Positions 17,762 through 27,587 of a stretch of 64,000 nt of DNA are shown here, piece after piece; position 1 is the first letter of the stretch; each line of letters begins with the position of its first letter. The translations under genes and the position numbers were made by a program. Under the pieces are notes generated by a model that ran no database searches, was not told where the DNA came from, and was given only the letters and a program-made list of their open reading frames with translations. The stretch comes from Lewinellaceae bacterium (GTDB lineage Bacteria; Bacteroidota; Bacteroidia; Chitinophagales; Saprospiraceae): the NCBI GenBank assembly GCA_020636155.1, contig JACJYM010000006.1, positions 112,917-176,916 of the forward strand. Reading direction: 5' to 3'.

Positions 17762-20350
17762 TCAATGACTTATGACAAGTTTTTGTATTCCGAGAGTTTC
17801 ACCGTTTTGCAAAATTTTTAGAAGGTACATACCAGAATCAAAATTTACAGTTTGTATATTGTCGTCATCAAGATCATTCATTTCTTTGGAATATAAGAGT
17901 CTGCCTGAAATATCAAACAGTTGTACACTATAAATTGAATTATCATCTTCATCCTCGTTATATTTGGTTAAACTTATGTTGAAATAATCTTGACACGGAT
18001 TGGGATATACAGCCATTTCTAACTCTTCGCCTTGCTTTGGAGATTGTGATAATGGGATTATTTGCACTATATTTTCGACCAATGAAGATTCATAAACTCC
18101 GGTCAATGTCACAGCATCAATGTATATGTGATCAGAATTAGTGCTGGCATCACAGGTAATTCGCAATTGATTGTTTTCGTAGAATTGTAACCAATTACCC
18201 AGAGTTAACTGAACAAGGTAAAATGTGCCATTCTGAAAATCTACTGTACTCACAAAATCAGCGACAGTGACCCAGCCGTTTTGGTCTTTTAATTGCACAA
18301 AAAAGTCTTCACCAGGTTCCATTCCCACACCGATAAAATAAAATTCAAGATTTAATTGATTGAAATTACTTGCATCAAAAGAAGGCGAGGTCATTGACGA
18401 AGCAACACCGCTGTTATCTCTCAATCTAATGCTATAATTTCCTTCATAGGAATTAGAGCCACTATATCTACTGCAATCAGAACCACCGTCAATCCATCCA
18501 TCCCATCCAGTTTCAAAATAATGGCCAAATATTTCTTCATCATCCATGGGTGGATTGTCACATGGCATGCAATCACCACCACAGTCAATGCCGGTTTCGT
18601 TACCGTTCTGTATGCCATCATCGCAGGTGGCACAAGGCAAACAATCTGCACCTCCGCAATCAATTCCCGTTTCATCCCCATTTTGAATTCCATCATCGCA
18701 AGTGGCTTCGTCCGAGGCATCGCTTACACAGAAAGGTGTGACTTGACTACTTCCGAATTGACCGCCCTCTGCTAATATATTGCCATTGTGAACCAAAGTA
18801 TAACTTCCCTGACCATAGGCACAACAAATACCATCTCCCCAGCTATCATAGATATTGAAATTGTAGCACCCATTTTCCAGACAAAACGCTTGAGTTACAC
18901 TTCCTCCTTGAGTCGAGTAAGGTCCACCGGAATAAAGGACAGAATTGCTTGAGTTGGTTATCGACCAAGTGGTTTCAGATGGGTAATTATCCAAAATAAT
19001 ATTAAGGGTGACTGTGTTCATATTACATCCATTGTCACCACCATTGTCACCACCATTTCCATTATCGCCTGCACAGGCTTGAAGGCAAGAAGCCGTGGTT
19101 ACTTTATTTCTTATAACGTCACCGGGTTGGGGTCCAAAACCTAATGAAAAATTAATGCCTGCACTCGTAAGATGGCAATATGACATGATGGTTCCTCCTT
19201 GAGAAGGAATAGGTGGTTGAGGGCAGTTTCCTTCTGTATTGTAGCACCCATCTATGGCCGTATTGTTTCCATTCCAGCTACAGGCGTGGGTGTGATTGGA
19301 GCCCATAAGATGACCAAGCTCATGTGTACAGACCATGACACTCCATGAGTAGGTGGGTACCGTATTATAGCTGGATGAAATAGATGCGAAGCTCATACGA
19401 TAGTCCGGATTATTGTTACACAAAGTGTTGACATAGGCTATTCCACCACTTGCCTGATAGCTTAGTAATTGTGCTAGGTCGCCATTAAAGCCTTGTCTGT
19501 AAGCCGTAAATTGGTTCAACATTCCAGAACTTGTAGTCGCATTGTATGGACTGGTTTCCGTCCAAATCACGATTTCTGAGATGGCCGTATTAATGTTTTC
19601 ATTAGAATAAAGAGTGGCTACTTGATTAAATAATCCGGTAATATAATCGGTGGTAGCAGTTGTTCCTCCTTTGTTTTGATAAATGTCAAAATCGACTTCA
19701 AGGTATAAATTGACACAATCAGACAGAGCTCTATTATCTAATTGAGTCCTTAAGTCTTCTACTGTATAATTGATGCTTTCGGTGACACCACACTCGAATG
19801 CTCCGTCAGTCGTCAATTGTCCATCTTCATATATGATGATTTCATTTCTGTTTTTGAGCTTTCCAATGACTAGATTAGAGTGAAATTGATCACTGGAAAT
19901 AAATCCACTAATTTCATTTTTAAATACATTGATACATACCAATGAATTGGGGTCATTGGCCATGATTCCTCGATAATATTTTCCCCCTTGATATTTGATA
20001 TTTTGACCAGAGGGTGCAACATTTAGATTGAAATTTCCAAGATTAACTTCATATAATTCGAGGTTAATTTCCATGTTTTGATTTCTCACTGGAATGGAAA
20101 TTTGTATTTGCTCCGAACTTGACTTAAGTAGGTTTTCTACATTTTTCTCATTCAGAGTGAAAAGTGAAAATGATTTGAGATCTTCCAATGGCTCTAAATC
20201 TCTTAGGTTAGTTGATTCTAAAAGATTGACAGGTTCAAATTTTAAATTTTGTACTTTGATTTCTTTGATTTTTTCAGATGGTTTTAATGATTGACTTGTC
20301 GCGGAATACCATACACAGACAAGACACAGAAGAAGTGTTGTTTTTTTCAT
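17762..20350 (-). CDS. Secreted reprolysin-like (M12) metalloprotease with T9SS sorting domain
   Basis: About 862 residues from ATG 20350 (an in-frame TTG precedes at 20356). Order of parts: signal peptide (1-20); propeptide (~21-200); zinc metalloprotease domain (~205-430) with the motif 'HELGHLMGSNH' at 345-355 and a Met-turn 'TIMSYCHL'; a 'GNGGDNGGDNG' spacer; a beta-rich domain with cysteines (~455-555); two Cys/Asp-rich repeats (~558-607); a jelly-roll/CBM-like domain (~615-765); and a T9SS C-terminal sorting domain (~780-864) with 'YPNPCQDYFNISL', 'DISGRLLYSKEM' and 'GMYLLKI'. The product should be secreted or attached to the cell surface and degrade proteins. It lies alone with its own terminator. 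Confidence 0.92.
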   Translation of the reverse strand: MKKTTLLLCLVCVWYSATSQSLKPSEKIKEIKVQNLKFEPVNLLESTNLRDLEPLEDLKSFSLFTLNEKNVENLLKSSSEQIQISIPVRNQNMEINLELYEVNLGNFNLNVAPSGQNIKYQGGKYYRGIMANDPNSLVCINVFKNEISGFISSDQFHSNLVIGKLKNRNEIIIYEDGQLTTDGAFECGVTESINYTVEDLRTQLDNRALSDCVNLYLEVDFDIYQNKGGTTATTDYITGLFNQVATLYSNENINTAISEIVIWTETSPYNATTSSGMLNQFTAYRQGFNGDLAQLLSYQASGGIAYVNTLCNNNPDYRMSFASISSSYNTVPTYSWSVMVCTHELGHLMGSNHTHACSWNGNNTAIDGCYNTEGNCPQPPIPSQGGTIMSYCHLTSAGINFSLGFGPQPGDVIRNKVTTASCLQACAGDNGNGGDNGGDNGCNMNTVTLNIILDNYPSETTWSITNSSNSVLYSGGPYSTQGGSVTQAFCLENGCYNFNIYDSWGDGICCAYGQGSYTLVHNGNILAEGGQFGSSQVTPFCVSDASDEATCDDGIQNGDETGIDCGGADCLPCATCDDGIQNGNETGIDCGGDCMPCDNPPMDDEEIFGHYFETGWDGWIDGGSDCSRYSGSNSYEGNYSIRLRDNSGVASSMTSPSFDASNFNQLNLEFYFIGVGMEPGEDFFVQLKDQNGWVTVADFVSTVDFQNGTFYLVQLTLGNWLQFYENNQLRITCDASTNSDHIYIDAVTLTGVYESSLVENIVQIIPLSQSPKQGEELEMAVYPNPCQDYFNISLTKYNEDEDDNSIYSVQLFDISGRLLYSKEMNDLDDDNIQTVNFDSGMYLLKILQNGETLGIQKLVISH
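18560..18706 (-). repeat. Tandem Cys/Asp-rich repeats within the metalloprotease gene
   Basis: Two adjacent units of 25 and 24 residues (18632-18706 and 18560-18631), each with the pattern CDDGIQNG-(D/N)-ETGIDCGG-xx-C-P-C. Each unit holds four cysteines and several Asp/Asn, which suggests a small disulfide- or calcium-stabilised module. The DNA copies have diverged at third positions, so this is an old duplication. Confidence 0.85.
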
Positions 20351-20610
20351 ATTCAATTGATTTATTAGGTTAGAAATTTCAAAATTGAATACTCAAAAAG
20401 GACTTAATTGCAAGCTCAAATTTATGGGTGAAAAATTTATAAAATGAATATATTAAACATCTATTTTATAAAATGGTGGTTTATACCCAGTATTTTTCAG
20501 GGTAAGTATCTATCATAGAAGACAGTTCTTGCATATAATGCAGACTAATTTTCGTATGTGAAGACAAATTGTTGTATTTTTAACAGCAGAATATTAATTG
20601 CATTTTTGTC

Positions 20611-22053
20611 ATGAAGAAAATTTTCACTTTCATACTCCCAATACTGATTTTTGGATTCACAAATGCTCGCCTAGTTGCTATGGATGTGTCTGTGAACACA
20701 TATAGATATCAGGACAATGGGACTCATTTTGTGGATGTTTATCTCTATTTTTTAGGCAATACGGTGAATTTTTTGCCTGATTCCATTGATCAAAATCTCA
20801 AATCTGCAAATGTGATGATTACGACTCTGATAAATGATGACAGTAAAGTCGCGAATTATGCCAAGTACATTCTCACTTCAAATAAAGTGAAGTTACCTAT
20901 TGATTTTTATGATGTCAAGCGGTATAAACTGTTACCCGGAAACTATAATCTTGAAATCACGATTTATGATTTAGAAGACTCGACGAATTACTTTTCATAC
21001 CAGGAAAAATTGGAAATTATCGAGCAAAATCAAAAAGTCAGTACGTCTGATATTCAGTTACTTTCAGAGAAAAAAGCAACTTTGGACATTAAGAATGATT
21101 TACCTTTTAATTACTATGGTGATGATCAGAATTTATTGAATTCCTATTTTGAAATTTACAATTCTACCGTGATTACAACCGATATTTATTTTGCCAAATA
21201 TGCCATTTTCAAGGATTATTACTTGCGAGATTCCGTGCAGGAAGAAGTGCTTAAGAAATATGAAAGGTTTACTCCATCACCGAATCAAAAGGCGGGGGTC
21301 ATTTTGGATATTAATCGTTTGCCCACTGGAAACTACCATTTTATGGTTGAGATTTATGATAAAAATAAAGTTTTACAATGTTTTAGTACAGTAAATTTTT
21401 ATCGATCCAATACCAGACTAGAACTTGAAAAACTAGAAAAGAACTTCACAGAATTAAAGGATAATTATTTTTGGCAGATACCGGCTGATAGCCTTAATTA
21501 CATGCTCAAGGCTCACATTCCAATCATCAATAACAACTCAATCAATGCCGTCAATATGATCATTAAAGACAGTCTTGAATTACCAAAAAGGGCATTTTTA
21601 TTTCAATATTGGAATGAAGTGAGAAAGAAACAGGCGGTGCATCAATTTAAGGAATACATGAAAGTAGCAGAAGCAGTCGATAAAGAGTTTTACGAAACTG
21701 TAGGTTATGGTTTCCAGTCGGATAGAGGATATATCTTTTTGAAATATGGCAAACCCAATAAAACGATCTTGATTGAAGACGATCCCATAGCGCCACCATA
21801 CGAGATTTGGTTTTATAGTTATCTTCCTTTTACGAAGCAGACCGATGTCCGATTTATATTCTACAGCCCCAGCAAGGTCAATAATAAATTTGAGTTATTA
21901 CACTCGACATGTCGGGGTGAAATCAACAATCCGCAGTGGGAATTAAAGTTATATTCTAATGCCCCGGAGGATCATATTGGAGTGGGTGTTGATGCCACTG
22001 GAGTAAAGGATAATTTCAACCGGATGGCCAAAAGAATATTTGATCAATTTTAA
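20611..22053 (+). CDS. GWxTD-domain protein, exported
   Basis: A 480-residue protein with a signal peptide (1-~22, 'MKKIFTFILPILIFGFTNAR'). The N-terminal two thirds is a beta-rich region ('LPTGNYHFMVEIYDK') and the C-terminal part contains 'GYGFQSDRGYIFLKYGKPNK' and 'PYEIWFYSYLP', which corresponds to the GWxTD module (normally Gly-Trp-x-Thr-Asp-Arg-Gly). Here the Trp and Thr are replaced, but the flanking residues fit well. The family is common in Bacteroidota and other phyla, sits at the envelope and has no known activity. Monocistronic by spacing. Confidence 0.78.
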   Translation: MKKIFTFILPILIFGFTNARLVAMDVSVNTYRYQDNGTHFVDVYLYFLGNTVNFLPDSIDQNLKSANVMITTLINDDSKVANYAKYILTSNKVKLPIDFYDVKRYKLLPGNYNLEITIYDLEDSTNYFSYQEKLEIIEQNQKVSTSDIQLLSEKKATLDIKNDLPFNYYGDDQNLLNSYFEIYNSTVITTDIYFAKYAIFKDYYLRDSVQEEVLKKYERFTPSPNQKAGVILDINRLPTGNYHFMVEIYDKNKVLQCFSTVNFYRSNTRLELEKLEKNFTELKDNYFWQIPADSLNYMLKAHIPIINNNSINAVNMIIKDSLELPKRAFLFQYWNEVRKKQAVHQFKEYMKVAEAVDKEFYETVGYGFQSDRGYIFLKYGKPNKTILIEDDPIAPPYEIWFYSYLPFTKQTDVRFIFYSPSKVNNKFELLHSTCRGEINNPQWELKLYSNAPEDHIGVGVDATGVKDNFNRMAKRIFDQF

Positions 22054-22240
22054 TTATTGTAATCAAAATCTCATTAGATTTGTCTCGATATTGAGAAGTG
22101 GATGTGTGGGTACTAAAGAGCAATTTTTATTGTTCATTTCTGCTAGTTCACTTCGCTGCATCATTTGAATGTCGCAAGCTAATCCGGTGATTTTACGGTA
22201 CCATACAACACTTATTTTTTAATGAATAAAAGATAAATGT

Positions 22241-22840
22241 ATGGTGTTGAACGAAAAGTATGAATTCCTTATTAATGGCTTGATTGAGGATGAGTTTGGA
22301 ATGCTCGAAGAATTTTTTCCTAGAGAATTGCTTCTCAATCTTCGATCTAATGCTGAGCAATATTATCAACTTGGGCTGATGGCTCCGGCCGGTATTGGTC
22401 GAAAATTTAGTTATGAGAAGAATGCTAAGGTGAGAGGCGACTTGATTCGGTGGATTGATAATAATTCGGATGATCAATACGAAAAAGCCTTTTTAGAAAG
22501 TGTCCATGATTTCATTTCATACCTTAATCAATCCTGCTATACCGGTATCAATGATTTCGAATTTCATTATGCTTTTTATGATGAGGGTAGTTTTTACCGA
22601 CGCCACAAGGATCAATTTAATAATGATTTTGGTCGAAAATTTTCGTTAGTGAGTTATCTTAATGAAGATTGGAAGAGTGCCGATGGCGGCCAACTCGTAG
22701 TTTATACTCAGCAATCTTCTAAAAAAATAGAACCTAGATTGGGTACGACTGTATTTTTCAGAAGTGATGTCACAGAACATGAAGTACTATTGTCTCATGC
22801 TCCAAGATTTTCCATAGCCGGATGGTTGAAAAAAGTATGA
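22241..22840 (+). CDS. 2-oxoglutarate/Fe(II)-dependent oxygenase, prolyl-4-hydroxylase-like
   Basis: A 199-residue enzyme of the P4H/SM-20/PiuC branch. The iron ligands are visible as His122-x-Asp124 ('RRHKDQF') and His180 ('TEHEV'), with the 2-oxoglutarate-binding Arg189 in 'RFSIAGW'. The core strands read 'FEFHYAFYDEGSFY', 'FSLVSYLNEDW', 'GGQLVVY' and 'TTVFFRSD'. The C-terminal 'RFSIAGWLKKV' ending is typical. The substrate may be a protein prolyl residue or a small molecule; neither is shown. It stands alone with a bidirectional terminator downstream. Confidence 0.9.
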   Translation: MVLNEKYEFLINGLIEDEFGMLEEFFPRELLLNLRSNAEQYYQLGLMAPAGIGRKFSYEKNAKVRGDLIRWIDNNSDDQYEKAFLESVHDFISYLNQSCYTGINDFEFHYAFYDEGSFYRRHKDQFNNDFGRKFSLVSYLNEDWKSADGGQLVVYTQQSSKKIEPRLGTTVFFRSDVTEHEVLLSHAPRFSIAGWLKKV

Positions 22841-22894
22841 TAATATATGCCCAAAAAATTGTTCATTACCCTTGTAGGAATATCGCAATAATTA

Positions 22895-22935
22895 AAAAGC
22901 CAGACTACATTCATAATCTGGCTCTTTCTTTCTTA
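22895..22935. terminator. Bidirectional Rho-independent terminator
   Basis: A 7-bp perfect stem (22898-22904 with 22917-22923, AGCCAGA/TCTGGCT) has T-rich flanks on both sides: CTTTCTTTCTT on the plus strand and TTTTTAATT on the minus strand. It separates the convergent oxygenase and M23 peptidase genes. Confidence 0.8.
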
Positions 22936-22947
22936 ACTTTTAAAAAA

Positions 22948-23931
22948 TTAATCGAATGATTGATTTTCTTGTGAAGCTTTCTCTACTAATTCTTTGTATT
23001 CTTCTGGACTCAAACCATCTAAGCAATAATCGATAGGATTCACACTTTTTCCATTCACTAGTACCTCATAGTGACAGTGTGGTGCAGTACTCGTTCCTGT
23101 ACTACCAACTTTTCCTATTTCCTGGCCTTTGACGACGGTCTCGCCAAGTTTTACTTCTATTTTTTTCATGTGAGCATAAAGGGATTTATAGCCATAACCA
23201 TGATCAATGATCACATAATTTCCGTAACCGTTTGATTTATGCTCTATTTTTGTAACTTTTCCATCACCTGTTGCTTGAATTGCTGTTCCTTCCGGTGCTG
23301 TAAAATCTAATCCCTTGTGCAATTTTTTAACTTTATGAACTGGGTGAAGTCTGATGCCATATCCTGAGAGGGCATGGATATCATGCTTTAGTAAATCTGA
23401 CCTCACGGGTTTGATGCTCGGGATTGAAGCCAAGCGATTTTCTCTTTTCATTGCCAAATTATAAATGGTGTCCAATGATTTTTTCTGAATGTCCATTTTT
23501 TGCATCAACAAATCCGCCTTTTGAAGTGAAGTTGAAAGCATGGCTCCAGTATTTCCATAATTTTCCAGTTGGCTGTACTTATTATGACCTCCCGTACCAC
23601 CGTTCCAGATATTTTCATCGATGGGATCCATACCAAAAATTATTCTATTGACAGATCCATCTCTTTCATGCAGACCATCTAGAAGCTCAGACATATTAGA
23701 TACATCAGCATTGAGAGCATTGACATAATAATTGAGCTGTTTTAACTCACGTTCTTGGGCAACCTCTCTGGGTGAAGGCATGTAACGATACACGACCCAA
23801 CTCAGACCGGCAGCAACTAATAATACAGACAGTACATTTTTTCCGATTTGAATCAAGATTTCTTGGGGAGAAAGTCTTAGTTTTTCAAATTGCAATGTTC
23901 TCTCATTGTACACGTATTTTTCTTTCTTCAT
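22948..23931 (-). CDS. M23-family (LytM-like) peptidase with N-terminal membrane anchor
   Basis: A 327-residue protein. Residues ~30-47 form a single membrane helix ('VLSVLLVAAGLSWVVYRY'). A helical region follows at ~52-175, then the M23 peptidase domain (~195-300) with metal ligands His/Asp in 'LHKGLDFTAPEG' and His in 'SLYAHM' and 'APHCHYEVLVNG', all intact. The family hydrolyses peptidoglycan peptide cross-bridges and, in related Bacteroidota proteins, takes part in cell-wall remodelling and separation. The coiled-coil-like middle suggests that partners position it. Start at ATG 23931 ('MKKEKYVYNERTLQFEKL'). Transcribed alone. Confidence 0.93.
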   Translation of the reverse strand: MKKEKYVYNERTLQFEKLRLSPQEILIQIGKNVLSVLLVAAGLSWVVYRYMPSPREVAQERELKQLNYYVNALNADVSNMSELLDGLHERDGSVNRIIFGMDPIDENIWNGGTGGHNKYSQLENYGNTGAMLSTSLQKADLLMQKMDIQKKSLDTIYNLAMKRENRLASIPSIKPVRSDLLKHDIHALSGYGIRLHPVHKVKKLHKGLDFTAPEGTAIQATGDGKVTKIEHKSNGYGNYVIIDHGYGYKSLYAHMKKIEVKLGETVVKGQEIGKVGSTGTSTAPHCHYEVLVNGKSVNPIDYCLDGLSPEEYKELVEKASQENQSFD

Positions 23932-24133
23932 AACATTGAAGTGTTTTGAATTTAATTACTTTTGCGTAAATAATACGTATGTCCATGGATTGACGGTCAA
24001 AAATAGATTTTGTTTTTTACTTGGCAAAGCGTAACTCAAAAAAATATTTTAAAATTTTATATATAATAAATTAGAATGGATAGTTTTTTCTATCCCAATT
24101 AAATCAAGATTACAATATTCAATTTGTGTGGAA

Positions 24134-26755
24134 ATGATGAAATCGAAAGATATAAGAAGAGAATTTTTTGAATTTTTTGAAAAGAAAGGGCATAAAATAG
24201 TTCCTTCTGCACCCATTGTGGTAAAAGATGACCCGACCCTGATGTTTACCAATGCCGGTATGAATCAGTTTAAAGATTTCTTTCTAGGTAATAAAAAAGC
24301 GGAGTATAAGCGATTGGCAAATTCGCAGAAATGCCTTCGAGTAAGTGGTAAGCACAATGATTTAGAGGAAGTGGGTAGAGATTCTTATCATCACACCATG
24401 TTCGAAATGCTGGGCAACTGGTCAATAGGAGATTATTTCAAAGCTGAAGCCATCGGGTGGGCTTGGGAATTACTCGTGAATGTGTATAAATTGCCTAAGG
24501 ATAGATTATATGCTTCCGTATTTGCTGGTGATGTTAATGATGGACTCGGATTGGATTTGGAGGCCAAAAAATTATGGGAAAAGCACTTGCCTGATAATCA
24601 TATTTTAGAATTTGGTCGCAAAGAGAACTTTTGGGAAATGGGCGATATTGGGCCCTGTGGGCCCTGTTCGGAAATCCATATTGACCTTAGAAGTGATGAA
24701 GAGAGGAAAAGGGTGGATGGTGCCACTTTGGTCAATCGAGACAACCCATTGGTGATTGAAATTTGGAATCTCGTCTTTATTCAATTTAATAGGAAAGCCG
24801 ATGGATTACTCGAAGAATTGCCTGAAAAACATGTTGATACGGGAATGGGATTTGAGAGGTTAACAATGGCATTGCAAGGTAAAAAATCCAATTATGACAC
24901 CGATATTTTCTCATTTTTGATTGATTGGATATCCAAATATACCGAGACTCCATATACTGGAAAATATGGTGAAGAATATAAATCAGACATCGCTATGAGG
25001 GTCATATCTGACCACTTAAGAGCGGTAAGTTTTTGTATTGCAGATGGTGAATTGCCCTCAAATACAGGTGCAGGATATGTTGTGCGACGGATTTTGAGAC
25101 GAGCCGTTCGCTACTATTACTCTTTCTTAGGGCAGAAAGAACCCATGATGTTTCAAATGGTAAAAATGTTGGGTGACTATTTTAAGGATGTCTTTCCAGA
25201 ACTCGAAGCTCAACATGGTTTTGTATCAAAGGTCATTTTAGAAGAGGAAAAAGCATTTCTCCGAACCCTTGAGGGTGGATTGAAAAGAATCGAAGGCCTG
25301 AAGTTAACCGATGGGTTTCTGGATGGTAAAACGGCATTTGAACTCTATGACACCTACGGATTTCCTATTGACTTGACGAGACTTATTGCCACAGAGAAAT
25401 CATGGAAAATTGACGAAGAGGGTTTCGAAAAGGCGTTAAACGAACAGAAAGAAAGAGCGAGAAAGGATGCCAAAAGAGACACTGGAGATTGGTTAGAATT
25501 ATTGGATATTGATGAAGTGCAATTTGTGGGCTATGATTACCCTAAAGTAACCAATGCCAAAGTGAGCAAGTACCGGACATTGCAGGTTAAAGACAAAAAA
25601 CTTTATCAAATTGTATTGGATAAAACACCTTTTTATGCAGAAGGAGGTGGACAAGTAGGGGACACAGGATACTTGGATTTTGAAGGTGAAAAAATCAAAG
25701 TCATTGACACCATTAAGGAGAATGACTTAATTATCCACATCACCGACAAATTGCCGAAAAAAATTACCAATACCGTAACAGCAGAAATTGATGCAAAGCG
25801 TCGCTCTTTGATAGAAAATAACCATTCCGGAACCCATCTATTGCATGCAGCACTTCGTGAGGTTTTGGGAAATCACGTTCATCAAAAAGGCTCTTTAGTT
25901 AAAGATTCGGAATTGCGATTTGACTTTTCACATTATCAAAAGCTCACCGATGAAGAATTAAGGAAAATCGAACAGATTGTCAATCAAAAAGTGAGAGAAA
26001 ACATATCCTTAGAAGAATTGAGAAGCGTGCCTTTCTCTGAAGCTCAAAATGCTGGAGCCATGATGCTTTTCGGTGAAAAATATGGTGATTATGTAAGGAT
26101 TATCACCTTTGACAAGTCATTTTCTAGAGAATTGTGTGGCGGATGTCATGTAAAAGCAACAGGTAAATTAGGCTTTTTTAAGATTGTGTCAGAATCAGGA
26201 ATTGCCGCCGGAGTGCGAAGAATAGAAGCCATTACAGGCGATGCAGCTGAAGAATATGTGATGTCAATAGTGGACGATTTAAACTCAATAAAATCTAGCT
26301 TCAAGACGAATGTGGATGTTGTCGGTCAAGTAAATCTGCTTCATGAAGAAAATAAAAAACTCAGAAAAGAAGTCGAATCCCTCATGGCCGCTAATGCATC
26401 AAACATCAAGGATGAATTGGTTAAAAATCAAATAGCGGTTAAGGGAATCAACCTGGTCAAAGCAAAAGTAGATAATATGGATGCAAAAGCCGCTAAAACA
26501 TTGGCTTACAATATATTGCAAGAAATGGGTGATGGAATAGTGATGCTGGGATTTGTGGCCAATGAGAAACCACAATTACTACTTGCCATCAGTGAAAATG
26601 TTGTAGCAAAAGGCTATGATGCTGGTAAATTGATAAGAACATGTGCCGCCGAAATCAAAGGTGGAGGTGGCGGTCAAGCTTTTTTCGCTACAGCGGGTGG
26701 AAGCCAAGCCGATGGATTGGAACGAGCAATCAATAAAATTGAAGAATTAATATAG
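24134..26755 (+). CDS. alaS: Alanine-tRNA ligase
   Basis: An 873-residue enzyme from ATG 24134 (GTG at 24128 and ATG at 24137 are alternatives). It charges tRNA-Ala in the cytoplasm. The class II core is at the N-terminus ('TLMFTNAGMNQFKDFFLG', 'HTMFEMLGNWSIGDYF', 'MGDIGPCGPCSEIHIDL', 'DTGMGFERLTMALQG'). The editing domain holds the zinc ligands 'NNHSGTHLLHAALREVLG' and 'CGGCHVKATGKLG'. The C-terminal C-Ala domain ends with 'IKGGGGGQAFFATAGG'. All main motifs are intact and the length is normal. Downstream is a short gap before a small ArsC-like gene. Confidence 0.98.
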   Translation: MMKSKDIRREFFEFFEKKGHKIVPSAPIVVKDDPTLMFTNAGMNQFKDFFLGNKKAEYKRLANSQKCLRVSGKHNDLEEVGRDSYHHTMFEMLGNWSIGDYFKAEAIGWAWELLVNVYKLPKDRLYASVFAGDVNDGLGLDLEAKKLWEKHLPDNHILEFGRKENFWEMGDIGPCGPCSEIHIDLRSDEERKRVDGATLVNRDNPLVIEIWNLVFIQFNRKADGLLEELPEKHVDTGMGFERLTMALQGKKSNYDTDIFSFLIDWISKYTETPYTGKYGEEYKSDIAMRVISDHLRAVSFCIADGELPSNTGAGYVVRRILRRAVRYYYSFLGQKEPMMFQMVKMLGDYFKDVFPELEAQHGFVSKVILEEEKAFLRTLEGGLKRIEGLKLTDGFLDGKTAFELYDTYGFPIDLTRLIATEKSWKIDEEGFEKALNEQKERARKDAKRDTGDWLELLDIDEVQFVGYDYPKVTNAKVSKYRTLQVKDKKLYQIVLDKTPFYAEGGGQVGDTGYLDFEGEKIKVIDTIKENDLIIHITDKLPKKITNTVTAEIDAKRRSLIENNHSGTHLLHAALREVLGNHVHQKGSLVKDSELRFDFSHYQKLTDEELRKIEQIVNQKVRENISLEELRSVPFSEAQNAGAMMLFGEKYGDYVRIITFDKSFSRELCGGCHVKATGKLGFFKIVSESGIAAGVRRIEAITGDAAEEYVMSIVDDLNSIKSSFKTNVDVVGQVNLLHEENKKLRKEVESLMAANASNIKDELVKNQIAVKGINLVKAKVDNMDAKAAKTLAYNILQEMGDGIVMLGFVANEKPQLLLAISENVVAKGYDAGKLIRTCAAEIKGGGGGQAFFATAGGSQADGLERAINKIEELI

Positions 26756-26809
26756 AATCACGTAATATCACATGATTTAATCTCAATTTGGAATTTTAAA
26801 ATTTGAACA

Positions 26810-27178
26810 GTGAGAAAAATTTATCACTTATCGACCTGTAACACTTGTCAGAAAATTCTGGCTCAACTCAATTTGAATGGGGTAGAACTCGTTGATATTA
26901 AATATAACAATATTTCCGATAGGGACTTAGATTTTGCTAAGAATAAGTTGGGAAGCTACGAAGCACTTTTTAGCAAGAGAGCCCTAAAGTATAGGCAGTG
27001 GGGATTGAATGAGCAAAAACTTACGGAGCAAGATTACCGAAAGTACATTCTCGAGGAATATACATTTCTCAAAAGACCAGTCGCTATATTAGATGAAAAA
27101 GTATTTGCTGGAAATTCTAAGTCAGCTGTTGAGGGAATGAAACAGACTCTGTCTGAGATAAATAGTACACAAAAGTGA
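26810..27178 (+). CDS. ArsC/Spx-family thioredoxin-fold protein
   Basis: A 122-residue protein starting at GTG 26810. The N-terminal 'IYHLSTCNTCQKILAQLN' contains a CxxC redox pair, as in Spx/MgsR and YffB rather than the single cysteine of classical ArsC. 'LTEQDYRKYILE' and 'LKRPVAILDEKVFAGNS' (with the Arg-Pro preceding the cis-Pro region) are the conserved ArsC-family elements. Members are transcription regulators, glutaredoxin-dependent arsenate reductases or uncharacterised redox proteins; no arsenic genes are nearby, so arsenate reduction should not be assumed. It is 54 bases after alaS. Confidence 0.85.
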   Translation: MRKIYHLSTCNTCQKILAQLNLNGVELVDIKYNNISDRDLDFAKNKLGSYEALFSKRALKYRQWGLNEQKLTEQDYRKYILEEYTFLKRPVAILDEKVFAGNSKSAVEGMKQTLSEINSTQK

Positions 27179-27266
27179 GACGTTTTACTTTTAATAAACT
27201 AACAATTTTAAACGGATAATAAATCATTTGAATAAGAAATAATTTCCTAATTTTCAATAAAAAACA

Positions 27267-27566
27267 ATGTACAAAGACCTAATTAATTACGAGCTTGCCG
27301 ATGGTGTGACAGAATCCCAACTATTGGAAGTAGCAAATCGTGTATATCATGAATGGATGAAGGATTTGGATGGATTTATAAGCTGGGAGATTAATAAAAT
27401 CAGCGACAATAATTACATGGATATTGTGGTTTGGACATCAAAAGAAGCTTCGTTAGATTCTGAAAAAAGTATGGACAAATGCACATCCGCCGGAGATTGG
27501 TTCTCCTGTTACAAACCCGGTAGTATTAATAGCAAGTTCCTTTATAGCGTTAAGAATTTCGAATAA
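27267..27566 (+). CDS. Small protein, possibly a dimeric alpha/beta-barrel fold
   Basis: A 99-residue soluble protein. Sequence 'VYHEWMKDLDGFISWEINK' then 'NNYMDIVVWTSKEASLDSEK' matches the helix-strand rhythm of small ferredoxin-like (antibiotic monooxygenase/EthD-type) proteins, but the match is from pattern only. It has four cysteine/tryptophan-containing positions near the C-terminus ('CTSAGDWFSCYKPGS'). Upstream, TTTG (27227-27230) and TAATTTTC (27248-27255) with 17 bases between them could be its promoter. The convergent ribD gene ends 21 bases away. Confidence 0.5.
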   Translation: MYKDLINYELADGVTESQLLEVANRVYHEWMKDLDGFISWEINKISDNNYMDIVVWTSKEASLDSEKSMDKCTSAGDWFSCYKPGSINSKFLYSVKNFE

Positions 27567-27587
27567 ATTTGGTTGTTTTCTTAAGTT

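Noticed and set aside
26756..26790. A short stem after alaS as terminator
   Set aside because: The stem is A/T-rich, short and lacks a T-run.
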